A stretch of 41,837 nt of DNA. It comes from an uncultured Collinsella sp. Its GTDB lineage: Bacteria > Actinomycetota > Coriobacteriia > Coriobacteriales > Coriobacteriaceae. The position numbers were made by a program, and so were the translations under genes. How positions within the stretch are numbered: the stretch's first letter is position 1; every line of letters begins with the position of its first letter. This document shows positions 17,306 to 25,215 of the stretch, in pieces. The notes under the pieces were generated by a model. That model searched no databases. It was not told where the DNA came from and saw nothing but the letters and a program-made list of their open reading frames with translations. The stretch is taken from the NCBI GenBank assembly GCA_900757205.1, contig CAAENA010000074.1:1-41837 (forward strand). The letters are read 5' to 3'.

Positions 17306-17670
17306 ACACGCCTCTAAACAACTGATATACATGATTGCGTGATTTTCAATCATTTATTTCACGGCGATTACCAGCCGATTTCGGGTTTAATTAACGCTAA
17401 AACGTTTGACTAGCCATGGTGAACAACCCTGCTATCCTGCGGGTTGACGAAGACTGATATCTCACCTCGTCGATACATACTGTCTGGCGAATCGTTTGTC
17501 AATGAATTCGGTGAACGGTAGTAAATACCGTTCAAGCGTATGTATGTATCGGTCGCCGAGCGCGGCACCTCAGTTGGGTTCGTCGGTAGGTAAGGTATAT
17601 ATCGTCCGCAAGTTGCGCGGGGGCACGTCTAGGTGCTCCCGGGTAAGATTCTCTATTGATAGGAGAAGAC
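17306..17670 (+). promoter_or_regulatory. Intergenic region with structured leader before the sialic acid operon
   Basis: No gene is visible in these 365 bases. At 17399-17407 AAAACGTTT forms a small dyad overlapping TTGACT (17406-17411). An extended -10-like TGCTATCCT follows at 17430-17438, but the spacing from TTGACT is too long, so the promoter is tentative. Downstream, CGATACATAC (17471-17480) is the exact complement of GTATGTATCG (17542-17551). They enclose a CGAAT/ATTCG pairing and a perfect 9-bp hairpin at 17512-17534. A further stem of GGGGGCAC / GTGCTCCC (17619-17640, one G-U) sits 21 bases before the ribosome site. This looks like a folded 5' untranslated region of unknown function. 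Confidence 0.5.
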
Positions 17671-19284
17671 ATGGCCATCATCAACAAGGGTATGTCCAGG
17701 CGTTCGTTCCTCGGCCTCACCGGCAGCGTCGCTGCTGTCGCAGGGCTTGGTCTCACCGGCTGCGGTGGCAGCTCCAACGACGAGGGTTCCGCTTCCGGTT
17801 CCACCGATTCCGCCAACCGTGGCGGCGGCGTGATCACCGCTGGTTCCGCTTACGCTCCGTCCAGCTTCGATCCCGCCAGCACCGGCTCCGCTGTGGGCCT
17901 GGGTGCTAACTGGCACGTCGTCGAGGGCCTCTACGGCATCGATTACCACGACTACAGCACCTTCAACGAGCTCGCCACCGACGATCCCAAGTCTGTGGAC
18001 GACACCACTTTCGAGGTCACCATCCGCAAGGGCGCCAAGTTTTCCGATGGCACCGAGGTCACCGCTGACGATGTCGTTGCCTCCTACACCGCTTGCGCCG
18101 CTTCCGCTACCTATGCTCCGTTCTTCCAGCCCTTCGAGTCCATCGAGGCCAAGGACGCCAGCACCGTGACGGTCAAGACCAAGGTCCCCAACTTCTCCCT
18201 GCTCAAGGATCGTCTGGCCATCGTCCGCGTTACCCCGGCCACCCAGACCGAGGAGGATCGCGCCAAGCAGCCGATCGGCTCCGGCCCCTGGATGTACGAC
18301 TCTATCTCCGATACCGAGATCACCCTGGTTCCCAACCCCGAGTACAACGGTGAGTATGCTGCCGAGGATAAGAAGATCCAGTACAGCATCCTGACCGACC
18401 CCACCGCTCGCGTTACCGCTCAGCAGGAGGGCTCCACGCTCGTTATGGAGCTCGTTACCGCTGACGCCGTCGACCAGCTCGAGAGCGCCGGCTGCAAGAT
18501 CGATAACGTTCAGGGTTTCGGCACCCGCTTCATCATGTTCAACGTCGCCAAGGAGCCTTGGAACAACGTCAAGGTCCGTCAGGCTGTCATGTATGCGCTC
18601 GACACCGAGAAGATGGTCAGCAACACCTTCGCCGGCCTTGCCACCGCTGCCAGCTGCTACCTGCCCAAGAGCTTCACCAACTATCATGAGGCTTCCACGG
18701 TGTACAAGACCGACGCCAAGAAGGCTAAGAAGCTCATCGAGGAGTCTGGCATCACCCCGGGTGCCATCACCCTGCGCACCACCGACAACGAGCAGATTAA
18801 GGGCATGGCCGCCCAGGTCAAGAACGACCTCGACGCCCTCGGCTTCGATGTGACCATCCAGACCGATACCTCGCCGGCCACCTACGCTGCCATCGACGGC
18901 GGCGAGGCCTACGATATCCTCCTTGCCCCTGGCGATCCTTCCTGCTTCGGTGCCGACCCCGACCTGCTGCTCAACTGGTGGTACGGCGACAACGTCTGGA
19001 TGCAGACCCGTTGCCCGTGGAAGGAGTCCGCTGAGTGGCAGAAGCTCCACGGTCTCATGGACGAGGCTCTTGCCGCCGAGGGCGACGAGCAGCAGAAGAA
19101 GTGGAACGAGTGCTTCGACATCATTGCCGACAATGCCGTTCTGTACCCCGTTGTCCACGTCAAGACCGTCTCCGCTTCCTGGGACGATCCGTCCACTGCG
19201 CCCAACGGAGAGGCCCTCGATGGCTTCAAGGGCATCGGTACGACGAGCATGTCCTTCAGGGGCGTTGCGACCGTCAAGGCGTAA
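17671..19284 (+). CDS. ABC transporter substrate-binding lipoprotein, family 5 (probable sialic acid binding, SatA-like)
   Basis: Extracytoplasmic solute receptor of the peptide/nickel (SBP_bac_5) family. The N-terminus has a twin-arginine motif SRRSFLGL (residues 9-16) followed by a hydrophobic stretch and the lipobox LTGC with Cys31, so it should be exported folded by Tat and lipid-anchored. The mature part shows the family pattern (FEVTIRKGAKFSDGTEVTADDV, VRQAVMYALD). Family alone predicts peptides. The operon, with a permease-ATPase fusion and nanA/nanK/nanE genes downstream, points instead to N-acetylneuraminate as in SatABCD or SiaEFGI systems; that is inference. ATG 17671 has AGGAG five bases upstream. 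537 residues. Confidence 0.85.
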   Translation: MAIINKGMSRRSFLGLTGSVAAVAGLGLTGCGGSSNDEGSASGSTDSANRGGGVITAGSAYAPSSFDPASTGSAVGLGANWHVVEGLYGIDYHDYSTFNELATDDPKSVDDTTFEVTIRKGAKFSDGTEVTADDVVASYTACAASATYAPFFQPFESIEAKDASTVTVKTKVPNFSLLKDRLAIVRVTPATQTEEDRAKQPIGSGPWMYDSISDTEITLVPNPEYNGEYAAEDKKIQYSILTDPTARVTAQQEGSTLVMELVTADAVDQLESAGCKIDNVQGFGTRFIMFNVAKEPWNNVKVRQAVMYALDTEKMVSNTFAGLATAASCYLPKSFTNYHEASTVYKTDAKKAKKLIEESGITPGAITLRTTDNEQIKGMAAQVKNDLDALGFDVTIQTDTSPATYAAIDGGEAYDILLAPGDPSCFGADPDLLLNWWYGDNVWMQTRCPWKESAEWQKLHGLMDEALAAEGDEQQKKWNECFDIIADNAVLYPVVHVKTVSASWDDPSTAPNGEALDGFKGIGTTSMSFRGVATVKA

Positions 19285-19346
19285 GACTCGCTTGAGTCTG
19301 TATGCAGGATGTCGGTCGTTGGGACCGTATCCTCATAGTTGAAACA

Positions 19347-19380
19347 AAGACCCGGGCGGCAACGATGTCGCTCGGGTCTT
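19347..19380 (+). terminator. Strong hairpin between binding protein and permease genes
   Basis: A 12-bp stem AAGACCCGGGCG / CGCTCGGGTCTT (one G-U) with a 10-base loop lies 62 bases after the binding-protein stop. It is followed by GTAATG rather than a T run. It may be a partial terminator or a 3' stabiliser that gives more binding protein than membrane components, a usual arrangement in ABC operons. Confidence 0.55.
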
Positions 19381-19441
19381 GTAATGAGTATCCGTACTCA
19401 TATACCAGTTGGTCCTACCGACAAAAGAAAGGGGAGAGAAC

Positions 19442-20398
19442 GTGAACAACTTGCTACGTTTGATTGGAAGGCGTCTTGTGGCGCTGCCGATCATGGCATT
19501 GGGCGTCACCGTCCTGGTGTTCTTCCTTATGTCGTTCTCCAAGACCGACCCCGCCTACACGGCGTTGGGTGACGGTGCCTCGCCCGAGGCGGTTGCCGAG
19601 TACCATGAGAAGTATGGTCTGGACGACCCCTGGCCCGTGCGCTACGTGCGCTATATGGGCGATTTGATCCATGGCGACATGGGCACCTATGGTGCTGCTC
19701 GCAACTCCGTTGCCAAGCGCATCTCCACGGCCCTGCCCGTCACGATGCAGCTGACCTTCATCGGCCTTGCCATCGGTGCGGTCGTTTCGTTTTTACTCGG
19801 CGTCATCGCGGCACTGTATCGCGACAAATGGCCGGACCAAGTGATCCGCGTCTTTTCCATCGCCGGCTTGGCAACCCCGTCGTTCTGGCTTGCCGTTCTG
19901 TTGATCCTGCTGTTCTCTTCCTACCTTAAGGTGCTTCCGGCATCGGGTGCTCTGCCTCACTTCACCACGAATCCGGCTGGCTATCTGGGACGTATGATCA
20001 TGCCCGCTATCGCCTTGGCATTTCCGCTGACGGGCCAGATGACTCGTATCGTGCGTACCGCCATGGTCGAGGAGCTCGATAAGGATTATGTCCGTATGGC
20101 TCGCGGCGCCGGCGTTCCCGAGAAGGTCGTCGTCGGCATCAACGTTCTTCGCAATGCGCTGATCACCCCGGTCACCACCCTCGGTCTTAAGATCGGTTAC
20201 CTCATGGGCGGCGCCGTCGTCATCGAGGTTATCTTCAACCTCCCCGGCATGGGCACCGCGATTCTGCAGGGCGTTCAGGGCAACGAGGCGAACCTGGTTC
20301 AGGGCGTCGTTATCGTCGTTGCTCTTGCCTTCATCATCATCAACATCGTGGTTGACATGCTCTACCTGCTCATCAACCCGCGCATCAGGACGGTGTAG
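19442..20398 (+). CDS. ABC transporter permease, DppB type (SatB-like)
   Basis: First inner-membrane subunit of the importer. The 318-residue protein has an N-terminal membrane helix (residues about 12-31). An extracytoplasmic segment with the typical DPWPVRYVRYMGDLIHGD sequence follows, then five more helices. The EAA loop (EELDKDYVRMARGAGVPEK, about 210-228) contacts the ATPase. The start is GTG 19442 because AAGGGGAGAG lies a few bases upstream. The next gene begins three bases after the stop, indicating cotranscription with the permease-ATPase fusion. Confidence 0.9.
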   Translation: MNNLLRLIGRRLVALPIMALGVTVLVFFLMSFSKTDPAYTALGDGASPEAVAEYHEKYGLDDPWPVRYVRYMGDLIHGDMGTYGAARNSVAKRISTALPVTMQLTFIGLAIGAVVSFLLGVIAALYRDKWPDQVIRVFSIAGLATPSFWLAVLLILLFSSYLKVLPASGALPHFTTNPAGYLGRMIMPAIALAFPLTGQMTRIVRTAMVEELDKDYVRMARGAGVPEKVVVGINVLRNALITPVTTLGLKIGYLMGGAVVIEVIFNLPGMGTAILQGVQGNEANLVQGVVIVVALAFIIINIVVDMLYLLINPRIRTV

Positions 20399-20401
20399 AT
20401 T

Positions 20402-22417
20402 ATGGTAAAGATTCGAGAGAAGCAAACCGAGCAGCTCGAGAAGGCTGCCTCCAAGGGGCTCAAGCTCGGTGGCTGGAAGAAGATGACGCTGTCTTCTAAG
20501 ATTGCCGCCGTCGTGTTGGTGCTGGTCGCCCTGACTGCGATTCTGGCGCCCCTTCTTGCCCCCTATAGCCCGGTCGAGATTTTTACGGCTCGCCAGGCTC
20601 CCGGCAACGGATTTATCTTCGGTACCGACGATAAGGGTCGCGACATTCTGTCGCGCATGCTCTACGGTGGTCGTTACTCGCTGATTATCGGCTTTGGCGC
20701 CACTGCCATGGCTCTGGTCTGCGGCTCGGTCGTGGGCGCCCTTGCGGCGGTTTCGCGCAAGGCCGTTTCCGAGACGATCATGCGTATCCTGGACATCATC
20801 ATGTCCATCCCGGGCATCGCCCTCGCGGCCGTCTTCGTCTCCATCCTGGGCAACTCCGTGCCGTCGATCATCTTCGCCATCGGCTTTATGTACACTCCGC
20901 AGATTGCCCGTATCGTGCGCGCCAACATCGTGTCCGAGTACGGCGAGGACTATGTCCGCGCGGTTATCGTTTCCGGCGCCAAGGCTCCGTGGATTTTGAT
21001 CAAGCATGTTCTGCGTAACTGCATCGCCCCGATCATGGTCTTCACCGTTACCCTGGTCGCCGACGCCATCATCTTTGAGGCCTCGCTGACCTTCATCGGC
21101 GCTGGTATCCAGGAGCCCACCGCTACCTGGGGCAACATCCTCGCCGACGCCCGCGGCGGCGTGCTCGCCGGCCGTTGGTGGCAGGCGCTGTTCCCGGGCC
21201 TGGCCATCATGATCACCTGCCTGGCGCTCAACATCCTCTCCGAGGGCATTACCGACGCCATGGCCGCTGCTCCCTCCGCCGCCCTGGATCCGACCGATTC
21301 CTCCAAGCGTCGCGAGGCCGACCTGCTGGTCTCCGACCCCGTTCGCGCCTACAAGGAGCAGGCCCAGTCCCTCTCCGCTCGCCTTGGCGCCCTGCGCGAT
21401 GTCGAGCTCAAGCGTGACGATCGCCATGTGCCCGACGAGTCTGTCGAACCGATTCTCTCGGTCCGTGACTTCTGCATTCAGTTTGAGCATCACGGCGATA
21501 TCAACGTCGTCGACCATGTCAACTTTGACGTCCGTCCTGGTCAGACCATGGGCCTGGTGGGCGAGTCCGGTTGCGGTAAGTCCATCACCACGCTGGCCAT
21601 CATGGGCCTGACCGACGATGACGAGCACCTTTCCGGCCAGGTCCTCTGGGAGGGCCGCGACCTGCTCAAGATGAGCAAGAAGGAGTGGTTCGGCCTGCGC
21701 GGTACCGATATCGCTATGGTCTATCAGGACGCCCTGTCCTCGCTCAACCCCTCCATGCTCATCTCTGCCCAGATGAAGCAGCTCACCAAGCGCGGCGGCA
21801 CCCGCAGCGCCGAGGAACTCCTGGAGCTCGTGGGCCTCGACCCCAAGCGTACGCTCGAGAGCTACCCGCATGAGCTTTCCGGTGGCCAGCGTCAGCGTGT
21901 CCTGATCGCCATGGCCCTTACCCGCGACCCCAAGCTGGTCATCTGCGACGAGCCCACGACCGCTCTGGACGTTACCGTCCAGAAGCAGGTCATCAAGCTG
22001 CTCAACGACCTTCAGGCCAAGCTCGGCTTTGCCATGATCTTCGTCTCGCATGACCTGGCGCTGGTCGCCGAGGTCGCCCATAACATCACGGTTATGTACG
22101 CCGGTCAGGTTATCGAGCAGGCGCCCACCAAGGAGCTGCTCACTAACCCGATCCACGAGTATACCCGCGGTCTTCTGGGCTCCGTTCTGTCCATCGAGAG
22201 CGGTTCGGGCCGTCTGCACCAGGTGCCCGGCGCCGTTCCGAGCCCGCGCGATTTCCCCAAGGGCGATCGCTTCGCGCCCCGCTCGAGCCATCCGCGCATT
22301 GGCCTGGACACCCGTCCGGTCTTCAAGCGCGTGCCCGGCACCGAGCACTTCTATTCCGAGCTCCCCGACGAGGTGCTCAAGGCAAATGGTTTGACCCCTC
22401 ACGCGGAGGTGATGTAG
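20402..22417 (+). CDS. Fused ABC permease (DppC type) and ATPase (DppD type), SatC-like
   Basis: A 671-residue natural fusion. Residues about 30-290 are a DppC-type permease with the EAA loop near 180-200 (EDYVRAVIVSGAKAPWILIK). Residues 290-345 form a charged linker. Residues 346-600 are an ATPase with Walker A GESGCGKS (387-394), signature LSGGQ (492-496), Walker B LVICDE (512-517) and switch His550. The C-terminal extension has GDRFAPRSSHPR where peptide-importer ATPases usually have a cysteine motif, so the cysteines are lost. The reading frame is continuous, so this is not a sequencing join seen here. Such fusions are described for sialic acid importers of this family; coupling one permease to one ATPase fixes their ratio. 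Confidence 0.93.
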   Translation: MVKIREKQTEQLEKAASKGLKLGGWKKMTLSSKIAAVVLVLVALTAILAPLLAPYSPVEIFTARQAPGNGFIFGTDDKGRDILSRMLYGGRYSLIIGFGATAMALVCGSVVGALAAVSRKAVSETIMRILDIIMSIPGIALAAVFVSILGNSVPSIIFAIGFMYTPQIARIVRANIVSEYGEDYVRAVIVSGAKAPWILIKHVLRNCIAPIMVFTVTLVADAIIFEASLTFIGAGIQEPTATWGNILADARGGVLAGRWWQALFPGLAIMITCLALNILSEGITDAMAAAPSAALDPTDSSKRREADLLVSDPVRAYKEQAQSLSARLGALRDVELKRDDRHVPDESVEPILSVRDFCIQFEHHGDINVVDHVNFDVRPGQTMGLVGESGCGKSITTLAIMGLTDDDEHLSGQVLWEGRDLLKMSKKEWFGLRGTDIAMVYQDALSSLNPSMLISAQMKQLTKRGGTRSAEELLELVGLDPKRTLESYPHELSGGQRQRVLIAMALTRDPKLVICDEPTTALDVTVQKQVIKLLNDLQAKLGFAMIFVSHDLALVAEVAHNITVMYAGQVIEQAPTKELLTNPIHEYTRGLLGSVLSIESGSGRLHQVPGAVPSPRDFPKGDRFAPRSSHPRIGLDTRPVFKRVPGTEHFYSELPDEVLKANGLTPHAEVM

Positions 22418-23245
22418 ATGAGCGAGACCGCAGTCAACGGCGTCGAGCCGATCATCTTCCTTGATGACGTCCACGTCACCTTTAGGACCCGTACCGGCTC
22501 GATTCTGCACCCCAACCTGGTTCACGCCGTCCAGGGTGTAACGATTAGGCTCATGCCCGGTCAGACGATCGGCATCGTCGGCGAGTCCGGTTGCGGTAAG
22601 TCCACCACCGCCAACGTCATGTGCGGCCTGCAGGCCCCCACGAGCGGCAAGGTCTACTTTAAGGGCAAGGACGTAACCAAGCGTACCGCCGAGGACCGTC
22701 GCCACATGGGTCGCGTCATCTCGGTCGTGTTCCAGAACCCGGCCACGGCGCTCAACCCCCGCATGGTCGTTCGCGAGCAGCTGCTCGATCCCATGCGCGT
22801 CCACAATCTGGGCACCGAGGCCGAACAGGAGAAGCGCGTCAAGGAACTCCTGGAGCTCACCGGTCTGCCCAGCTCCGCCGCCGAGGTTCTTCCCGGTCAG
22901 CTTTCGGGCGGCCAGCGCCAGCGCGTCGCAATTGCCCGTGCCCTGTCGCTGAACCCCGATGCCATCATCGCCGACGAGCCCACCTCGGCTCTGGACGTTT
23001 CGGTCCGCGCGCAGATTCTGAACCTGCTGACCGACCTTAAGAAGGAGCTCGGCCTGGCCATGGTGTTCATCAGCCATGACATCCAGACGGTCCGCTATAT
23101 CTCTGACGACATCATCGTTATGAATGGCGGCAAGATCGTCGAGCAGGGCGAGGCCAAGCAGGTCTTCCAGCACCCCCAGGACCCCTACACCAAGATGCTG
23201 CTCGGCGCTGCGCCGTCGCTGCTGCATCCCAAGCTCGGCGAGTAG
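22418..23245 (+). CDS. ABC transporter ATPase, DppF type (SatD-like)
   Basis: Second nucleotide-binding subunit. The 275-residue protein has Walker A GESGCGKS (residues 55-62), signature LSGGQRQRVAIARAL, Walker B IIADEPTSALD and switch histidine in FISHD. It ends soon after the core (LLGAAPSLLHPKLGE) and lacks the C-terminal cysteine-containing extension seen in the oppD and oppF products of this window. The ATG follows the stop of the fusion gene directly (TAGATG), with AGGTG as ribosome site, so synthesis is coupled. It would pair with the ATPase half of the fusion. Confidence 0.92.
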   Translation: MSETAVNGVEPIIFLDDVHVTFRTRTGSILHPNLVHAVQGVTIRLMPGQTIGIVGESGCGKSTTANVMCGLQAPTSGKVYFKGKDVTKRTAEDRRHMGRVISVVFQNPATALNPRMVVREQLLDPMRVHNLGTEAEQEKRVKELLELTGLPSSAAEVLPGQLSGGQRQRVAIARALSLNPDAIIADEPTSALDVSVRAQILNLLTDLKKELGLAMVFISHDIQTVRYISDDIIVMNGGKIVEQGEAKQVFQHPQDPYTKMLLGAAPSLLHPKLGE

Positions 23246-23261
23246 TCTCGCTTTCCCTCCC

Positions 23262-23289
23262 GTGCGCCCGGTTCCCTTGCCGGGCGCAC
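23262..23289 (+). other. Perfect intercistronic hairpin
   Basis: A perfect 10-bp stem GTGCGCCCGG / CCGGGCGCAC with an 8-base loop lies between the ATPase gene and the esterase gene. No T run follows, so it looks more like an mRNA stabiliser or processing site than a terminator. Confidence 0.6.
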
Positions 23290-23325
23290 CTCCGTTGCGA
23301 TTTCGAAAGGTTGGGTTCACGAGCC

Positions 23326-24303
23326 ATGCCAAGTGCTCAGGAGCTGCAACAGCAATTTGGTGAATATCGAGGCGCCATGCCCCGTCCATCAGATTTCGAT
23401 CTCTTTTGGAAGGATCGCATGGCCGAGGCCGACGCCGTCGGGCTTGACTATGCGATCGAGACGGCATCGGTCACCGATGCCGTGACCTGCCAGCTTTTCG
23501 ACCTCTGGTATACCGGCATGTGTGGCGCTCGCCTGCATGCCAAGTACCTTAAACCCGTCTCGGACGAGCCCGTGCCATTGGTACTTCAGTTCCATGGGTA
23601 TCCGGGTGCAAGCCGCAGCTGGTTTGAGCAGGCGTCGTTTGCGGGCATGGGCATGGCACTCATCGCCCTCGACTGCCCCGGCCAAGGAGGTCCCTCCGAG
23701 GACATTGGTGGATTTGAGGGCACAACGGTCGCGGGCCATATCGTCGCCGGTATCGACGGCGACCCGGCCAACCTCTACTATGTCCGCTTGCACCAAGATA
23801 TTCGCATCCTGTGCCGCATCGTTCGCGAGCTCGAGGGCATCGATCTTGCCCGTGTGTTTGTGAACGGCGCGTCGCAGGGCGGCGGTTTGGGCATTGCGAC
23901 CTGTGCACTTAACAGCGAGCTTATCAATCGCGCCGCCATCCTCTATCCCTTCCTGTCGGATTTCCGCCTGGTCTGGGATTTGGATGCCGACGACATTGCC
24001 TACGAGGGCCTGCGCTATTGGTCTCGCTGGTTTGACGAGGACTCGACTCGTATCGACGTAGCCTATGCCAAGCTGGCGTACTTCGATTCCAAGAACTTTG
24101 CCCCTATGGTCAAATGCCCCGTGCTGTTTGGCACCGGCACAGCCGATACCGTCTGTCCGCCAGCGACGCAGTTTGCGGTCTATAACAACCTGACCTGTGA
24201 AAAGCGTCATGAGTTCTTTGAAGGCTTTGGCCACGAGGAGATTCAGGATTTTGACGATCTGATCATTCCGTTTTTCTGCAAGGGAGGGGAGGCTTATGTC
24301 TAA
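23326..24303 (+). CDS. Acetylesterase of the CE7 (acetyl xylan esterase/cephalosporin C deacetylase) type
   Basis: A cytoplasmic alpha/beta hydrolase of 325 residues, the normal CE7 length. The oxyanion region is FHGYPGASRSW (about 89-99) and the nucleophile elbow is GASQGGG with Ser183. Asp274 in GTADTVCPP and His303 in GFGHEE complete the triad. The N-terminal FWKDRM stretch is also typical. CE7 enzymes deacetylate small acetylated sugars. In this operon, O-acetylated sialic acid is the natural candidate substrate, which is inference from context. ATG 23326 is used; AAAGG lies rather far upstream, so a TTG at 23311 cannot be excluded. No signal peptide, so it acts after uptake. Confidence 0.85.
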   Translation: MPSAQELQQQFGEYRGAMPRPSDFDLFWKDRMAEADAVGLDYAIETASVTDAVTCQLFDLWYTGMCGARLHAKYLKPVSDEPVPLVLQFHGYPGASRSWFEQASFAGMGMALIALDCPGQGGPSEDIGGFEGTTVAGHIVAGIDGDPANLYYVRLHQDIRILCRIVRELEGIDLARVFVNGASQGGGLGIATCALNSELINRAAILYPFLSDFRLVWDLDADDIAYEGLRYWSRWFDEDSTRIDVAYAKLAYFDSKNFAPMVKCPVLFGTGTADTVCPPATQFAVYNNLTCEKRHEFFEGFGHEEIQDFDDLIIPFFCKGGEAYV

Positions 24304-25147
24304 GTGCGAGAGCAATGTCAATGAGCTGATTGTCTCCGACCTTGTGGGGATTCCCGGAACGGTCTCGTCAAGGCTCGCTGATTTCCGGGATTGGCGCGGT
24401 GATGCTTCTGCGGATGTTTCCGAATTAGAGATAGCCGCTTCGGACCTTGAGGTTTGCGGGCCGAGTATTACGGTGATCGATTTCGCCAATCCGTATGCCC
24501 GCTACTCCGAGGTTTCCTTTGAGCTTGGTGGCGATGTGGTCCACGCACGCTTGATTGAGCCTGCCGGTCGCGCCCGAGCATCCGAGCTTGTGCCGCTATG
24601 TCTGATGTTTCACGACATCGACCGACCCGTGCGGGGATGGCATCACATGACGAGGTTTGCGGCCATGGGATATGCCGTGCTTGCGCTGGACGATGAGGCG
24701 ATTGGATCCAGCGAGCTGCAGCAGGGGATTGCCTCTCCTGCTTTTGTCAAGCGCGTCCGTTGGGGTTGCGCGATGGCGAAGGTGGCGCGCAATCTTGATG
24801 GCGTGGACCCCGACCGCATCTTTGCATGGGGCGAGGGCCTTGGCGGCGGAGTCGCGCTGGCGGTTTCTGCTCTGGACGAGCGGGGCCTCGCCTGCACGGC
24901 GGTTGCCAATCCGCTTCCTGGCGGCCTCGAGGCGCTGTCGTCTCGGGTGCGCGGATCGGTGCTCATGGGCACATCGCTTATGGATACCGTGAGCGATCCC
25001 AAGGATCAGTTTGCCGTATTCAACGGTCTTGAGTGTGACCGGAGGCATATCATCTATGCAAAATACGCTCACGAGCGCATCAATGCGTTCGAAAACAAAG
25101 TCGTCGACTTCTTTAACCAAACGTTCTACCCGTGTTCTTTGGCCTAG
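24296..25147 (+). CDS. Degenerate CE7 esterase paralogue lacking the nucleophile serine
   Basis: A 283-residue alpha/beta-hydrolase-fold protein that aligns by eye with the preceding esterase (VPLCLMFHD for VPLVLQFHG, QFAVFNGL for QFAVYNNL). The nucleophile elbow reads GEGLGGG, with Gly181 in place of the serine. Asp230 (MGTSLMDTV) and His259 (KYAHERI) remain. The insertion of about 60 residues that precedes the acid residue in the neighbour is missing. It cannot work by the usual serine mechanism; it may be a partner subunit, a sugar-binding or regulatory protein, or a decaying copy. The frame is intact and it overlaps the esterase gene by eight bases with GGGAGGGGAGG upstream, suggesting coordinated production. 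Confidence 0.75.
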   Translation: MSKCESNVNELIVSDLVGIPGTVSSRLADFRDWRGDASADVSELEIAASDLEVCGPSITVIDFANPYARYSEVSFELGGDVVHARLIEPAGRARASELVPLCLMFHDIDRPVRGWHHMTRFAAMGYAVLALDDEAIGSSELQQGIASPAFVKRVRWGCAMAKVARNLDGVDPDRIFAWGEGLGGGVALAVSALDERGLACTAVANPLPGGLEALSSRVRGSVLMGTSLMDTVSDPKDQFAVFNGLECDRRHIIYAKYAHERINAFENKVVDFFNQTFYPCSLA

Positions 25148-25215
25148 ACGGCCTGGACACTGCCAACAAGAGTGGGCGGCATAGGGCTGCCCGCCAGACA
25201 GCTAAGGAGATTCTT

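Noticed and set aside
17440..17670. Possible T-box riboswitch in the first binding-protein leader
   Set aside because: No TGGNACCGCG-type antiterminator sequence or specifier loop pattern was found, and no T-run terminator follows; kept only as an unassigned structured leader.
19793..23467. A 1224-codon open frame on the minus strand across the ABC importer genes
   Set aside because: It lies opposite well-supported transporter genes with clear motifs, and its composition (Arg, Asp, Gly, His rich, no recognisable domain) is what biased GC-rich codons give in antisense.
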